64,000 nt of DNA from Prunus persica (GCF_000346465.2 NC_034013.1:3159912-3223911), one strand, 5' to 3'. Counted from the first letter of the stretch, positions 33,880 through 46,945 are shown. Numbers and translations: made by a program. Notes: generated from the letters alone by a model not told the origin.

Positions 33880-36800
33880 ATGGGGTGCATGTTCTCTCAC
33901 CTGGCTGCCAAATTTGCCTTCTTTCCTCCATCTCCACCGACCTACAAGATCCAGAAGCGCGACCACGACGGCAAGCTCACCGTCGTCGCCTCCGCCTCCA
34001 CAACGACGTCTTTGCCTGTTCCTCACGCCGATGACCTTTCCTTGGACGTCTTGCTCATTGACACAAAACGCGGCAACAAGATCGTTGCTTTTTATCTCAG
34101 AAACCCATATGCTCGCCTCACTCTGCTTTACTCTCATGGCAATGCTGCTGACCTTGGTCAGCTCTATGACCTCTTTCTCCAGCTCAAGCTCAGTCTCAGA
34201 GTCAATCTCATTGGGTAAGCCCAACTCCTCTCTCCCTCTCTGTCCCTATTTTTTTTCTTTTCCAATTTGTGGGTTTTTATGTTTTTATTTTTCTCAACCG
34301 TTAATTAATTTCATTTACTACCTTTCCTAAAAACTTTTCATTGGGTCTGATTTTTAGTTTGTTTCAATTTTTTTGGCAAATCTTTGGGTGTGATTTTGTT
34401 GATGGGCTTTTAGATCTATTCCTTTTTCTCACTCCATTTGTATTAGTATTAGACATCAAAGTGAAAGTGAATAAGGCCGCCGAGTTAATAGTTTTCCTAG
34501 ATGTTAGTTCGTATCAGTCTTTTTCAACCTTTTTTCCCTTTTCTAATATTACTTTTTCTCTTTCTATAAAGTAATTGGTTTTTATTGTTCTACTTGGATG
34601 GAGACGCAGCTTTACTGTTTTTTTTCTTGGAATTTAGTGCCTTTCTGGCTCTTCAGATATATATCATTACTCTCTCCCTTTTCTTTTTATCTCTTTGTTC
34701 AAAAGGAATTGCTTTTTGTTGAGTATGGTTTTCTGTGGTTTTTGCGTTTTGACGATTCTGTCTTTTCTTCTCAATTATAATGCACAATCTATGACTTCTG
34801 CAGATTGATTTTTTCACATTTGTGAACCCCCATTTCTTGAACTCTTATTTCTTTTCCTTTGAATTTTTATGATGGGATTTACTTCCATATTTCACTGATC
34901 GGGTGCAATGTGATTGATATGTAACTTCACTTGATTGGATTTGAATCTAGTCCTGATTTTGTTATGCAGGTACGACTATTCTGGATATGGAGCCTCAACT
35001 GGCAAGGTAGCTACAATCATTTTATGCCACATCATGTGAATCTTGTTCTAGTTCCACCTTATTATAAGATTCTTTTTAATGGTAATACTGTTTCATATAA
35101 TTCGCCTGTCGAACTGGAATTAGGTGATATATATTTTGGAAGACATTTATTGTCTCTTACCTGAAATTAGGCTGATTGCTTCTAATTGTGTTCTAGTTTC
35201 TACATTAATCTTGTATAAATTCCTCCAAGATGGAGAAGAATTCAGCAAGGACCAATTACACTAGAACAACATAGAATGTAAGAGACCGATGGCAGGAATG
35301 TACAATGGGGTAGAATTTTGGAATTAGTTTAGTAGAATAGCAGAAAGTTTGAATGTTGACACTGTCACAAACTGGGCCAAATTTGCTAGATGTTGCATGA
35401 TATGGTTAATCTAAAGTTTGGAATAGAGTGAGGTTCTAGGCAGCTTTATGGGCATTGGTTTCGGTTGATTTTAAGGATTATGCTTATTCTTCTATAATGT
35501 TGGATTTGTTAGCAGCTGTGAAGTGAGATTAGAATTTCTCGTCCACTGAGCTCGTCAGCGGCTGAGAAGTGTTGTTCAGTAGAAATACTAATTATGTTTG
35601 TTATGTTTTTTTTTTTCTTTTCCTCTTAATGAAATCCAGCCTAGTGAAGAGAATACATATGCTGACATAGAGGCAGTATACGAGTGCCTTGAGACTGAGT
35701 ATGGAGTTAGCCAGGAAGATTTAATCTTGTATGGGCAGTCAGTTGGAAGTGGACCGACACTGCATTTGGCGGCTAAGTTGCCAAGGCTGAGGGGTGTAGT
35801 TCTGCACAGCGCAATTCTTTCTGGTCTTCGTGTGCTGTGCCATGTGAAATTCACATTCTGCGTTGACATTTATAAGGTGAAGATTATGTCTTGATTAGTT
35901 GTGTAATGCGATGTCTAGCAAAAGCTTGATTCTGAAACAGTCTATCAAGCTATTTGTCAGTAGTTTGTTATACTGATGTCAGCAGACTGTTAGAATGATT
36001 TAATATTATGTATTGCTGAAGCTCGTTCTCCCGCTATTCTAAGCTTTTCGCTATTCTAATGTGTGCAGAACATCAATAAAATTAAGAAGGTGAAGTGCCC
36101 TGTGCTAGTAATACATGTAAGTACTTCTTGTCTTCTTGAAAATGTAAAAAATTATAATCACACCCTTTGAATTTCCGTTGTTCTCCTCCGTCAGTTTAAA
36201 ATTGTAAGAAACAGTACCATGTGAATGCATAATTTTTGTATTTTTAAAACTTTTGTACGCTTGATAATTCTTCAAGGGCTCATGGAGTTACTCTTTCCTT
36301 CCACTTGAATTTCTTCGTATGTTACTTTTTTTGCATTAGCATCTTTTGCAGCATACCAGCATTTAAGTGTAAAATAAAATTAGGTTGTATTGCAGTACTT
36401 CACTGACCCCATTGTCATCAGTTGAGTATAGACACTTTCTCCCATTTAGCAATTTATGCGAATGATTTCTTTAGCATATGAAAAACTTCATCTTCCCACG
36501 AATGGGACAACCCTGATGGCCTTTTTGTTTCGCCTGGGTAACCTTACCAGTCTGGTCAACCACTTTTCTTGGTAGTGGGGGACTTTAGATTGCCAACATA
36601 GGCTTTCTGTATCTGAGGTTCAAATTGTTTGGTTTAATATGAGCTTGTGGCTTTATGGGACCATTGATTTCACAAGAAAAAAGTTGGTGTAGCTTTAATT
36701 TTTACATTTAAGATCTCTTCCTCTCTCTCTTGTGAATGAAGGAGGCTATACTATATATTGTAGGCCAGTGTAAAGCTTAGTTCCTCTGAGAGTGAACTTA

Positions 36801-39800
36801 GCAAATAAGATAGCCTTAGAGAGGCTTAAATATGAAAGGGTTCACTTAGCCAACCCCAATTAGTTGATATTAATCTGTAGTTGAGTTGATTTTGTGGCTT
36901 GTAAATCTTTGAAAATTGTACCATTTCTATCATAAAACCACCTACATCTATTCACGTTTAGTTTTAGTTATATGGGAGATTAGATAATGGATGCGAGTGG
37001 CAACCTGCAAAATGTTCAATGCCAGTAAAGCGTTGGTTGTAGATGCAATGCAAGGGTCTGATTCTCTAGGTAAGAGTTCCAGTCTTAAGAAGTTGGGAAA
37101 ATAGAATTAACTGAGAAGAACGGGAGATAGAACTTTGTAGGTAGAAATAATTTTCATAACTCTCATCCAACTGAAATGGCTAAATCCCCTATGGTGTGTG
37201 TTGAAGGTCAATGTTACCCCTAGGGTGTTTTTAATTTTTAAAATAAATACCCTTGTGATTAAGCCTCTTACCAATTTCAAACCGAATGGAACTTTTCGTC
37301 CAATTGTGTCCATGTGCACATCACATGCAGGGGAAAAGGTTTATTTTAGGCCTGACAAGGGTCAATAACTTGAAAGGATTCTTTTACTCCTGAACATGAG
37401 GCGCACATGGGCACAATTAGACTGAAATTTTGATTTAGACTGAGATTGGTAGCAGGCTTAACCACGATGGTATATTGAAAGTTTTTTCACCACAGGGGCA
37501 ACATTGACATATGACCTACAACACATGGATGATTTGTGCACTTTGCCTAACTGAAATTGATTAAGTTTGAAAGAGTCCACATGGTATGGGGTTGGTTGTA
37601 CTTTGGAAGTTGCATGAAGTTTTTTCTGGGAAAGATCAGAAGTTTATTAGGGGTAATGGGTAAGGTCATATAAGGTAAATAAATTGCATCTTTATTTAGT
37701 TCATGAATAATTCATTTGGAGTAATGGATAAAGTCAGATTCATTGTCATACAAGAACCAACTATTCAGTTTTCTAAGATCAATAAATGGCTGTGTTGGGC
37801 GTAATTCATGAAATCTTTCATCCCACTGAATCTTAGCTCTCCCCTTTCATGCCTATATAAAAGGGGGGTGGTTTGTAGAAACTTCTTTCCATTGTTTCAT
37901 CGCTTCTTCACTTTAGAGCTTAGTTAGTAAAATACTAGACGGGAAAAATATGAATAAATACATACGTGTATTATTCAGCAAAGGTTTTTAAAGAAATACG
38001 ATGAAAATTTTGGCCCTTATGTAGGATTTTAATATTATTTATTTAAATTTTTTGATGTATAGTCTTTTTATTCAATAATGAGGGAGCTTCAATTGAGGGA
38101 TCTCTCAAATGAGCTTATTTAGGGACACCCTTGTAGGATTCACTCCCCATTTGTTTTTCAGTGATCTGACTGTCTGATTTTCAAGTCTTAATTCGTAAAT
38201 CATCTCTGCAAGAAATCACCAATATCGGAAAATATTTAACCATTGGATCATAAGACAGTCATTTACTGTATCTTGAAAAGACAATGTTTGTCTATTTATT
38301 TCATCACAACTAGATGTCTTGATGGTTTACAATTTGCCTAATTTTTTTCAAGGATGATCTGTGAATGAAGACATGAAAAATAGACAGTTTCAATCATTGA
38401 AATGCAATGTGGAGTGAGCCCTACAAGGTGTCCCTCAAATAACTTATTTGAGGAATCCCTCAATAGAAGGGGACTCATTCAATTAAATGTGAAAAACACG
38501 TGTTTAATACGTAAGTTTTGTCCGTGTTATTTAAAAACTTGCAAAAAATATGGGTATTGAACATGAAGAATATGTACGTACATGCATGTATAATACTTGT
38601 ATCGTACATGTGCTTTTTTTTAAACATTTATTTTACCGTATCTTTGAGAAGTGTATGGAAAATGAAAGTATTTTGAAAATACGTATAAACATGTAGGATA
38701 CGCGAAGTTACTAACTAGGTTTGAGAGTAGAGAGATTCATTTGTGAAAGAGAAAGAGTAAGAGTCTTTTACAAAGTAGCCTCCTTACAAGTGAGGGATTA
38801 TCCAAGAGTGTGTATTCTCTTTAGAGTGTAATCTTCTAGTGAGTTAGAGAGATTTTTGTACTCGTAATCCCAATTTTTATAGAACAAGCTTCTCAGAGTT
38901 GACTCGTGGTTTTTCGCATCACCTTGGAGGGTTTCCACACTAAGTCTAATTGTATAATTGCTTGTTCTGTACATCCATTCATGTGTTTTTGTTCTTGGCT
39001 CACTTTTGGTTAATTCCTTGTTTTTGTAAACAACTATGTAGTTTCTGATCACCAAGTCCATGTCCATATAACTCTCTCTATGAATTTCCTTAGTTTTTCT
39101 GTTCAATAATATGCTAAAAACTTGTCGAATAACCAATCTTCTTAAGGATTCAACAAACATGTCCAATTAACCTGACCTCCCAATTCGTCAATGGAAATTG
39201 TTGTAACTCAGTGGAAATACTTGAAGAAAGCTTTCAAATCACCTGCATATTGACCAAGTGAAATCGGGACCTTTTCTTTGGTTCTATTTTGACCAGAAAA
39301 ATAAAACTGGAGTGTGGAATGAAGGAGATGAATCTAGTTAGGCATCCTACTATATTGATGATAGGGAAAGTGTTGCTAAGACGAGCTTGAGGCAGCAGTA
39401 GTCATTAATGTTAAGGATTTATATTTATCGAGCTGATCTGAAATTGTTGAAGCAGACATCATATTTTTTACTTTTTTGGGTAAAAAGCAGATTATTTTAT
39501 TAATGTAAACTGAACTGACAGTACAATAGATATGAATCAGGAGTCCTCCACCGATGGTACAATCAAAACCTCTGAAACAAAAGTAACAGTATTAGAGCAT
39601 TGCATCCGACAAGTACCATTGAGATCCCACAAGAAATTTACTTCCTCTCCATCTGTCTTAGAAGTTCTACCATCACTTAATGCCCAGAAAATAGCCAGTA
39701 CACAACAATCCCACAAGATTGTAGAGTTTTTCCCGTGTACAATTTTTCCCAATAAACAACGATGCACAGGAATATGGAATCATCCCAGCTCAACCTCGCT

Positions 39801-41354
39801 TCTAAAACAATCTAAACCACAACCTCAAGATAAAACACACAACTCTTGGGTCACTAAGCCCTCAAGATCCTCTCACTCGTAGTGTCGATATGATTGATAA
39901 AATGATCTGTAGGATATATTCTAGGTATACTTTGGTTGAGCAGGTGAAAGTTTGGCAATATGAGGGACATGTCAGTATGGAGTGCAAGTGTGGGGCTCAT
40001 CCCTGGATTTAATAGCTATTTGATATTTTATTTGCCTCTTAAGACTTAAAGCCATGCGATTTCTTATCATCTTAAACAGTAAACTAAACCATGGTATCTA
40101 TTAACCCAAGTTACTGTTCAACATCTAACAGTGGTATCACAACTAAGCTCATCATTGTTGGGTGACTGTTTCCGCCCTCAAATTTTTTCCCCTCAGTTTC
40201 TTGTATCTTCGTCCACTCAAAATTTTAATGTTTTTCGAATTCTCATTTTGATTGGTTGTCTACTATTTTTCGTTTTGTCTATAACTATGGTGTTGTGGAG
40301 AGCTTGTTAAAATGTACTAGTTAGAGCGGAAGCTTCATCACTTCATTCAAGATCAATATCTGTAACAGCCAAAAAGTTAGAAAGAAGATATGAAATGTCA
40401 AAAAAAAGGAGGAAAAGCAGCACCTTCCCCCTGTTAATATTAGCATGAGGTTGAAACAGAACCAGAAAACCTTACTTAAACAGGTATTATAGGATGATAA
40501 TCACTTGATTGTGCTTCTTAACATAAATTGAAGGCTTCAAGTGAACACCAACTTTACCCTGTTTAGTATTGCACCTCTGAGAACAACTTTGGATGGAACC
40601 ATTTCTGATATATGTTTTGACATGTATATATCCCTTAATTTTATGTCCTAGAGTTGTCTTTTGTTGTCTTGGTGATTATTAATTATTTATAAAATAAATA
40701 AATTTTAAAAAAAAAAACTAAACTAAACCTTCAAACATTGACCATAAGAATTTAGTTGACTGAGCTTGTCAAAGGAAATTTCCCACTATTTGTTGCTTAC
40801 TCTAACTTAATTAGACTTATCTGATTTTCCTTATTATAATGATAATAATCAGAAATGTGTTGAAAATCATCTTTCAGGGTACAGAAGATGATATTGTGAA
40901 TTGGTTACATGGCGATGCACTGTGGAAAATGGCAAGGGATGCGTATGAGCCTTTGTGGATTAAAGGAGGTGGACACTGCAACCTGGAGCTTTACCCTGAT
41001 TACATCCGCCATCTTTGCAGGTTTATCCAAGAAATGGAGAACATAACCACAGAAATCCGTTTAAGAAAGATTTGGCAAAATATGCGTACGCAGAAGAGAT
41101 CAAGTGCAAGTTGTGCAAAGTGCTGTAGAATTAAACTCTGCTTACCCAAGTGCCCTGAATGTAGAAGACCAAAGTGTGTAAAATGTTGTTCATGGCAGCT
41201 AAAATGCCCTGCATGCTGGAAGCCTGGCAGTGTAAAATGTTCCTGGCGACCAAAATGCCTAAAAGGTGCAGAACCAAGCCGCTGCATTAGATGTTTTCAC
41301 TGGCGGTGCTGCATAGGAACACACAGCGGATTAAATGGGAAGCAGGATGGCTGA
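33880..41354 (+). CDS. ABHD17-type alpha/beta-hydrolase (probable protein depalmitoylase)
   Basis: Five exons, 33880-34214, 34970-35006, 35640-35876, 36069-36116 and 40878-41354, join with GT-AG sites to 377 aa. The family removes S-acyl groups from membrane proteins in animals; plant members are inferred to do the same. The start MGCMFSHLAAKFAFFPPSPP matches the family's N-terminus, and Cys3 could be acylated for membrane attachment. The core has LLYSHGNAADLGQ, YDYSGYGASTGKPSE and the nucleophile Ser158 in YGQSVGSGP. It also has the acid Asp223 in GTEDD and His252 in GGGHCNLE, so the triad is intact. Residues 298-364 form a Cys-rich tail with 17 cysteines. Intron 4 is 4.76 kb and holds several transposon relics. 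The coding frame is undamaged. Confidence 0.93.
37196..37534. mobile_element. Foldback element in hydrolase intron 4
   Basis: Left text GGTCAATGTTACCCC, AAGCCTCTTACCAATTTCA and CCAATTGTGTCCATGTGC is mirrored on the right as GCGCACATGGGCACAATTAG, TGGTAGCAGGCTTAA and GGGGCAACATTGAC. The arms cover nearly the whole ~340 bp. No coding sequence. Confidence 0.68.
38087..38475. mobile_element. MITE in hydrolase intron 4
   Basis: The left arm with TTGAGGGATCTCTCAAAT and GGGACACCCTTGTAGG is complemented by CCTACAAGGTGTCCCTCAAA and GAGGAATCCCTCAATAG on the right. The arms are about 65 bp with moderate divergence, so this is an old insertion. Confidence 0.7.
38710..39010 (+). mobile_element. Probable copia LTR remnant in hydrolase intron 4
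   Basis: GAGTGTAATCTTCTAGTGAG, TTGTACTCGTAATCCC and CGCATCACCTTGGAGGG have the feel of copia LTR R/U5 text. Ends are not definable and no coding part is attached. Confidence 0.3.
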
Positions 41355-41759
41355 TGGTAACAATGTGCTTGTATAGGTTTCTGATCTGCTAACACCCTTT
41401 CTCTTGTGCATTAGTGTTGGAAACAGGAGGAAGTAGTTGTCTGATGGGTTTTACTAATACATACAATTGATTAGTCTCTTGATACTGCTCCGTTTTGCCT
41501 TTTTGATGCTCAGATATTATATGGACTTTTTTGGTTTCTGTTTTCGTCCACGGGAGGGATTCGAATTTATACCTCTTCCAATTTTGGGGAGTGCAGTGCT
41601 ACTAGACCAAGAGTTAGTTATATGGTCTTTCTCGAGAAACATTCTGAGTTCAAGTGATGTTTCTGCACAAGTCCTTCCTTTCGAGTCGAACGCTTCACCA
41701 AATATGAAAATGCCAAAAATACCCTTACTCATAATATACAACTGGCTTATTTAGAATCC

Positions 41760-41886
41760 TATCCAAAAAGGTTATCATTCTAAATTAAAACAGCAGCTCA
41801 CAAAAGACACCTATCTAAAAACCCTTTATTCATACATGCCATATGAAATAGCTAATTGCACATAATTAATTTATATAAGTCAACAT
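41760..41886 (-). mobile_element. LTR end of a minus-strand copia relic
   Basis: On the minus strand the LTR would begin TGTTGACTTATATAAATT at 41886. It is preceded by a purine-rich tract (CTCAGCAGCTTGAGGGGGCA) just right of it. The same arrangement, with related text, occurs at 46885. The LINE below is inserted beside this tract. Confidence 0.5.
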
Positions 41887-41907
41887 GCCCCCTCAAGCTG
41901 CTGAGTA

Positions 41908-43479
41908 ATGATTTTGGGACATGTAACTTATTTGTTTATATAGCTATTTGAATTTTTCATTTTTTGAGAGAGTTTTTCCTCTGTGAGAGGTCGAAGTTCC
42001 TACAGTCTCAATTCCTTCTTTGAATCCTAGGATATTCTTTTCTTAGCTTATCATTTGTGTTGCCACAGTCCGTTAGACAAGGCTTGCTGTTTCATTGTTC
42101 TTGGTCATGGACGGTGATTTGAGCGCGATTCTTGAACGATATCAGCTTCATGACTATGAAGAACAGGCGATAATTATTGGTGATGAGGTGAAAAGGGACG
42201 ATGTTCAAGGGTCGGAGTTGTGTCTGCTCGTCTCGAGTTTTTAATCGCTCTGCTCTTGGTCGCACTCTTACTCAATCTTGGCGACTACAGGGACGTGTCA
42301 GGTTTATCGAAGTGGAAGAAAATGTTTTTCTAGTATTGTTCAATGGGGAGAAAAAGCTGAAATCAGTTTTGGAAGGAGGATGGTGGTTGTTTGAAGACCA
42401 TATTTTCCTTCTTCAGCGATGGTGTACATATTGATGTATTTGCTACCATTCCTAACGGATTCTCCTTTCGGTTTACTGAGTTTATGGTCATCTAGAACCA
42501 AGCCAAAGACATCATTCATGGGAACTTCTTCGCAGACTTTCTCATGGAAATTTAAGGCCGTGGATTTGCATTGGAGATTTTAACGAAGTGGTGAACGAAT
42601 GGGAGAAGTCAGGAGGACGAGATCGAAGTAGATTGACAATGGATGCTTTCAAAGATGTGTTTAACAATTGTGCCCTTTGTGAGGTAAATTATATAAAGCC
42701 TCATTTTACGTGGTGGAATGGGAGGGAAGGCAATGCAATGGTGGAAGAACTTCTTGATAGAGCTTTGGTTACAGATGATGTTTTGGAGTTTTTTCCTCAA
42801 GCAAAGGTTGTTCACTTAATTTCTGACTCTTCAGATCATTATCCAATCTCTCTGGAGTTAGGTCTCAATGAGAGCAGATTTTCTTGTACTAGGAAGGGAA
42901 GGCGTAGATTTCATTTTGAAGAATTTTGGGTGGAGGAGAGTTCTTGTAGTGATGTTATTATTGATGCATGGAACTCCAGAAATTCCGAGGAATTCGAGGC
43001 TGGTCTTGTCAGTAGTAGTCTGAAATGCCAACAGGGAATTAATGGTTGCCATGGCTAAACCGGTAATTGGTTGTCTTTCCCCTAAAGCTTTTGAAGCCTT
43101 GGCTATGATTGCAGGTTGTCAAATGACAATAGATGCAGGATTCACAAGGATGATTATTGAAAGTGATTGCTTGGAGATGATTAACACCGTAAACCGAACT
43201 GAATTTGACATGAACATGGAAGGAAAGTTGATAAAGGAACTGAAAGAGTTACTCCGTCGTTTTGTATTCGTATCCTTACAACACCAACCTCGTACATGTA
43301 ATTTTGTGGCTCACCAATTAGCCAAATTTACTTATCTTGTAATGAGATATGTTACTGGATGGAAAAGGGGCCTAGCTGGCTTCACTCTTACCTTCAGAAT
43401 GATTTGCGTTCTTTACATTCTATTGATGAATAAATTCATTGGCCTTTGGCCTTTAATAAAAAATAAATAAATAAATAAA
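41908..43479 (+). mobile_element. LINE (L1-type), internally deleted, 13-bp TSD
   Basis: AAGCTGCTGAGTA occurs at 41895-41907 and again at 43480-43492, a perfect 13-bp target duplication. The insert ends in an AT-rich tail of ATAAA repeats. From 42106 it encodes the start of ORF1 with the DUF4283-like SWRLQGRVRFIEVEEN and GGWWLFEDHIFLLQRW, after frame breaks. Next is the C-terminal half of an APE-type endonuclease (CIGDFNEVVNEWEKSGG, FTWWNGREG, SDSSDHYPISLEL). Last is an RNase H-like segment (EALAMIAGCQMTIDAGF, MIIESDCLEMI). ORF1 zinc knuckles and the whole reverse transcriptase are missing. Confidence 0.88.
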
Positions 43480-43492
43480 AAGCTGCTGAGTA

Positions 43493-43865
43493 GATATCGA
43501 CCTCCAATTTTAACAATAATTAAACTTTGGTTGGGTTGAGACATATTTGATTAGAATATCTTCAATCTTCTATTTTCAGTAAGGATTACAATAAAACCTT
43601 TTGACAATCTTTCCTCAATAAAATGTATGTCGACCCTAATATGTTTTACTTCCAACGTGTTGCACTAAATTATGAGCAATATTAGTTGTTGTCTCTCGTT
43701 ATCACCATATAATTTCATAAGCCCTACAATGTCAATATGGTTATTAACCACAATAACTCTTATACACCAAACTAAATCTAGCAACCACCTATTGGTTTTT
43801 GCGTCGTTAACAAATAATTAGGTTTCCACCAACAAATATGCAATATTATAAAGTTGATCTTTGAT
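43493..43865 (-). pseudogene. Decayed copia RNase H segment
   Basis: The minus strand reads through a degraded RNase H end, including a recognisable FVGGNLI-like block near 43835-43815, with many stops. It belongs with the LTR end at 41760-41886, separated from it by the LINE. Confidence 0.5.
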
Positions 43866-44848
43866 CTATATAGCCGAATATCAATAGGTTTGAAATTAAA
43901 ATCATTAATACATAAATTAAGACTCTTTTTCATTAAGCTAGACGCGTTTCAATCTCTTCCTCTGTGTGTTGGTTGTTGGTTAGGATTAGTAATTGTTGTA
44001 TTTTGACATATTCCATACCAGCTCTGCTCACATTTTCTTGATTTCATATTATTTATTTTATTTTTCACTAGCCATGCAAGACTTTCTAGAGATTATCTTG
44101 TTTTTATTTTTGCCATAGGTCTGATATTAATAAAATACTCATTGACTAATGTGTGAACACCTGATACCTAACATTCCATATGCAAATGATCATCACCGGC
44201 ACAAGAAAGAATGTTCGCATAAGCTCTCAACTCAACGACTTTTCAACTTGACAGCTTCCTCCATTTTGGCTAATCCTTTTTAAATAATAATCCAACAAAT
44301 TACATCGTTTAATTATAGTAACCAAGCAATTCTTTGATATAATCGTCACTCTGGCGACATGGCACTTTGTCCTTGAAAGTAGTTGAGGACTGAAACATTC
44401 AAGAGAGAAGCCGAATTCTTAGCGGATTCATACTATATTTACTTTTTCTTTTTACATTTTTTAGTAAAGAGGAGGGCTAATCGGTCGTAAACATTAACAA
44501 TAAACAAGTTGATTAGAGTGTATGTGCTCTCTATTCTGCACCCGAATTTGAATCTCTCTTCTCATAATTTTAATTAAAATAAAATAGATTATCATTGTAT
44601 AATAAATAAATAAAAAATGAATTGATTCACATCAACAGGGGCATCCCAAATATGGAAACCCAAAGACTATAGAAGCCATCATATCAACATCAATTTGACA
44701 CACACCACCATCCATGATAGATTTGCAACTAGATATAAGACATTATTTTTGTTATTTGTAATTTTTTTTAATAATACATGAAAAATATAGATAAATACGT
44801 TAATAATTTGTGTATTATTGTAAAATATTTCAAAAATGAGTATTATTA
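43866..44848. other. AT-rich intergenic stretch
   Basis: I see no gene, conserved protein block or complete mobile element here. Confidence 0.5.
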
Positions 44849-45136
44849 TCTATATATATAAAGTAAAAGGCAGAGAATGGTGAAACATTCAAAATACCAG
44901 AAAATGCCCTTGGTTAATGCAAACATTAAGAATTTAAATTATTAATTAAATGAGGATAATATGGTAAATTCACACTTTTTCATATTTAAAAAAATTAAAA
45001 GAAAAAGAAAAAGCAGATAATGGATCCTATTTTTATGGAACACAACTACCCATTATCTTTTTTAATTCTAAAATAAATTTACTTATTTTTTTTAAAAAAC
45101 CTCTCGCAAGCGCGGAAGCGCGTGCAGAGAGGCTAG
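44849..45136 (+). mobile_element. Non-autonomous Helitron, copy 1
   Basis: It begins TCTATATATATAAAG after an A and ends GAGAGGCTAG before a T, as Helitrons do. Just before the end GCAAGCGC-GGAA-GCGCGTGC forms the expected 3' hairpin. It has no inverted terminal repeats, no coding sequence, and is 288 bp long. Confidence 0.78.
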
Positions 45137-45402
45137 TATATATAAAGCAAAAGGAAGAGAATGATGAAACATTCAAAATACAAGAAAATACCATTGGTTT
45201 AAGAATTGAAATTATTAATTAAATGAGAATAATATGGTAAATTCACACTTTTTTATATTAAAAAATTAAAATTAAAAGAAAAATCAGATAATGAATCCTA
45301 TTTTTATGGAACAAAATTCATTTATCTTTTTTAATTCTAAAATAAATTTATTTATTTTTTTTAAACCTCTCGCATGCACGAAAACGTGTGCAAAAAGGCT
45401 AG
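45137..45402 (+). mobile_element. Non-autonomous Helitron, copy 2 (head-to-tail)
   Basis: This 266-bp copy starts TATATATAAAGCAAAAGG directly after the CTAG of copy 1 and ends AAAAAGGCTAG before T. Its hairpin TGCACG-AAAA-CGTGTGC lies just upstream of the end. The two copies match along their length with scattered differences and small indels. Confidence 0.78.
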
Positions 45403-46640
45403 TAATATGATAATAAAAAAAATGAGGTAGGAACACATATAATACACGATTTTACTAACTATATTTTTTTTCTCGATAATTCAAACAAACATGATATCTG
45501 TGCTTTCAAAATCGAAAAAAAGAAAAAGAAAAAGAAAAAAATTGTATTGACTTTCAATCAATTTAGACAGCTACCCTTTGAAACCCAACCCGAATCCTCT
45601 CCCTTGATCCAGCCCCCAGGTCATCATTAAACTTTGAATTTTGTAGTCATTCACGTGGTGTTTGTTTTATTGGACCAAGTAACTGAAGTACCGAACAAAA
45701 GCACTTGTTTTTTTTTCTTTTTTTCTGGTGAACACAAAAGCACTTATTTCCATCATGCGCTGCTGGAATCACGGCAGATTATGTTCTCTCTTCTCTCACG
45801 CTCCCACAGACCAAAAGGCAATCGGAAACTCGAATGGATGGATGGATGACAAACTCACATGCGAAAGCCACACCGTTGGCTTTATAAAGGAGAAAGACTT
45901 TTATGCAACGGGAGTAACATATTTTTTTATTTTTGATAAATAACGCAATGACATGTAAGATAATTTTTTCAAATCTTTCGTTACAATAACATTAACCTTT
46001 AATTACTATAATAATTTATAAATTAAAATAACAAGATTAAATTATTAAATTGAGTAAATTAAAATTAATGATGCGACCAATGGTCTAAATTGCCACCTCA
46101 TGTGGCATCAAATTATGGTAACAAAATACGATGCACCTAACCTCGCATTACACATGCATGAAAAAAAAATGAAAAAAGGACCTAAAAGGCTATAAACTGA
46201 AGTGAACTTTACAGAAAAAAGAAAAGTTGCTCGTAGCACTTGCAACTTAGATCTCCAAATTTCTCTTGGCTTGGATCTACCATTGATATTGAAGTGCTCA
46301 ATAATTTCCATGCCACAATATGAAGTTGTGAATGTCGACATCCTTACCTAACTTGATAAATGTGCATTTTAGCAATTTTCACACGTATTTTTCTTTATCA
46401 ATTATGTAACGTCTTTCTGTTATTGTTCGTCTTCAATATGATTGCTATATTTTCTGTTGTCTGATATCAATCATCTTATGACTTCACTTCAGCAAAAGAG
46501 ACTCTTTTATTGGCAAGATAGTTTATTTTGTAATTTCATGGTTCGAATTCTCATTAAAGTTGTTTACTAAACTATGCGAAATCGGGATAGGACTTAATTG
46601 TATTGATTCCATAAGTTGTTTACTAAAATGCACTTGTTCT
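45403..46640. other. Intergenic, no recognisable gene
   Basis: AT-rich DNA with short incidental ORFs on both strands and no conserved protein motif. Confidence 0.5.
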
Positions 46641-46885
46641 AAATATATTATTAGGTTAAAGTGGTGCTAAAATATGATACTTGGTTTGAATACTTCAGGT
46701 TAATTGTATTTTTCTCTATAAGAAGGTATATATAGGAGTTTACAAGGAAGTAGATACAGTAATCAATTAGAAGAATATCTCATAATTATACAAGGATTGT
46801 CAACTATATGAAAACAAGGAAGTAAATCACCTAATTAACTTAGGAAATAAATCTCCTTGATTTGCTAGGTTAATTCACGTCAACA
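46640..46885 (-). mobile_element. 3' LTR of a minus-strand Ty1/copia relic
   Basis: On the minus strand the LTR starts TGTTGACGTGAATTAACC at 46885. It is preceded by the polypurine tract CTTGAGGAGGAG (46886-46900). A TATA-like TATATATAGG is near 46727. The far end is not sharply defined. Confidence 0.62.
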
Positions 46886-46945
46886 CTCCTCCTCAAGTTG
46901 GTGTATGCATGTCACCAATGCCCAACTAAGTGAGTCATAAAATAC

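Noticed and set aside
39532..39882. 116-aa ORF in hydrolase intron 4
   Set aside because: No recognisable motif, no splice signals linking it to the gene, and an equally long frame on the other strand.
41540..41640. tRNA-like or SINE-like text (GGGATTCGAATT, a reversed B-box resemblance)
   Set aside because: Only a partial B-box-like match, with no A-box or cloverleaf; too weak to call.
46108..46341. 77-aa minus-strand ORF
   Set aside because: Hydrophobic low-information peptide without family resemblance in AT-rich intergenic DNA.
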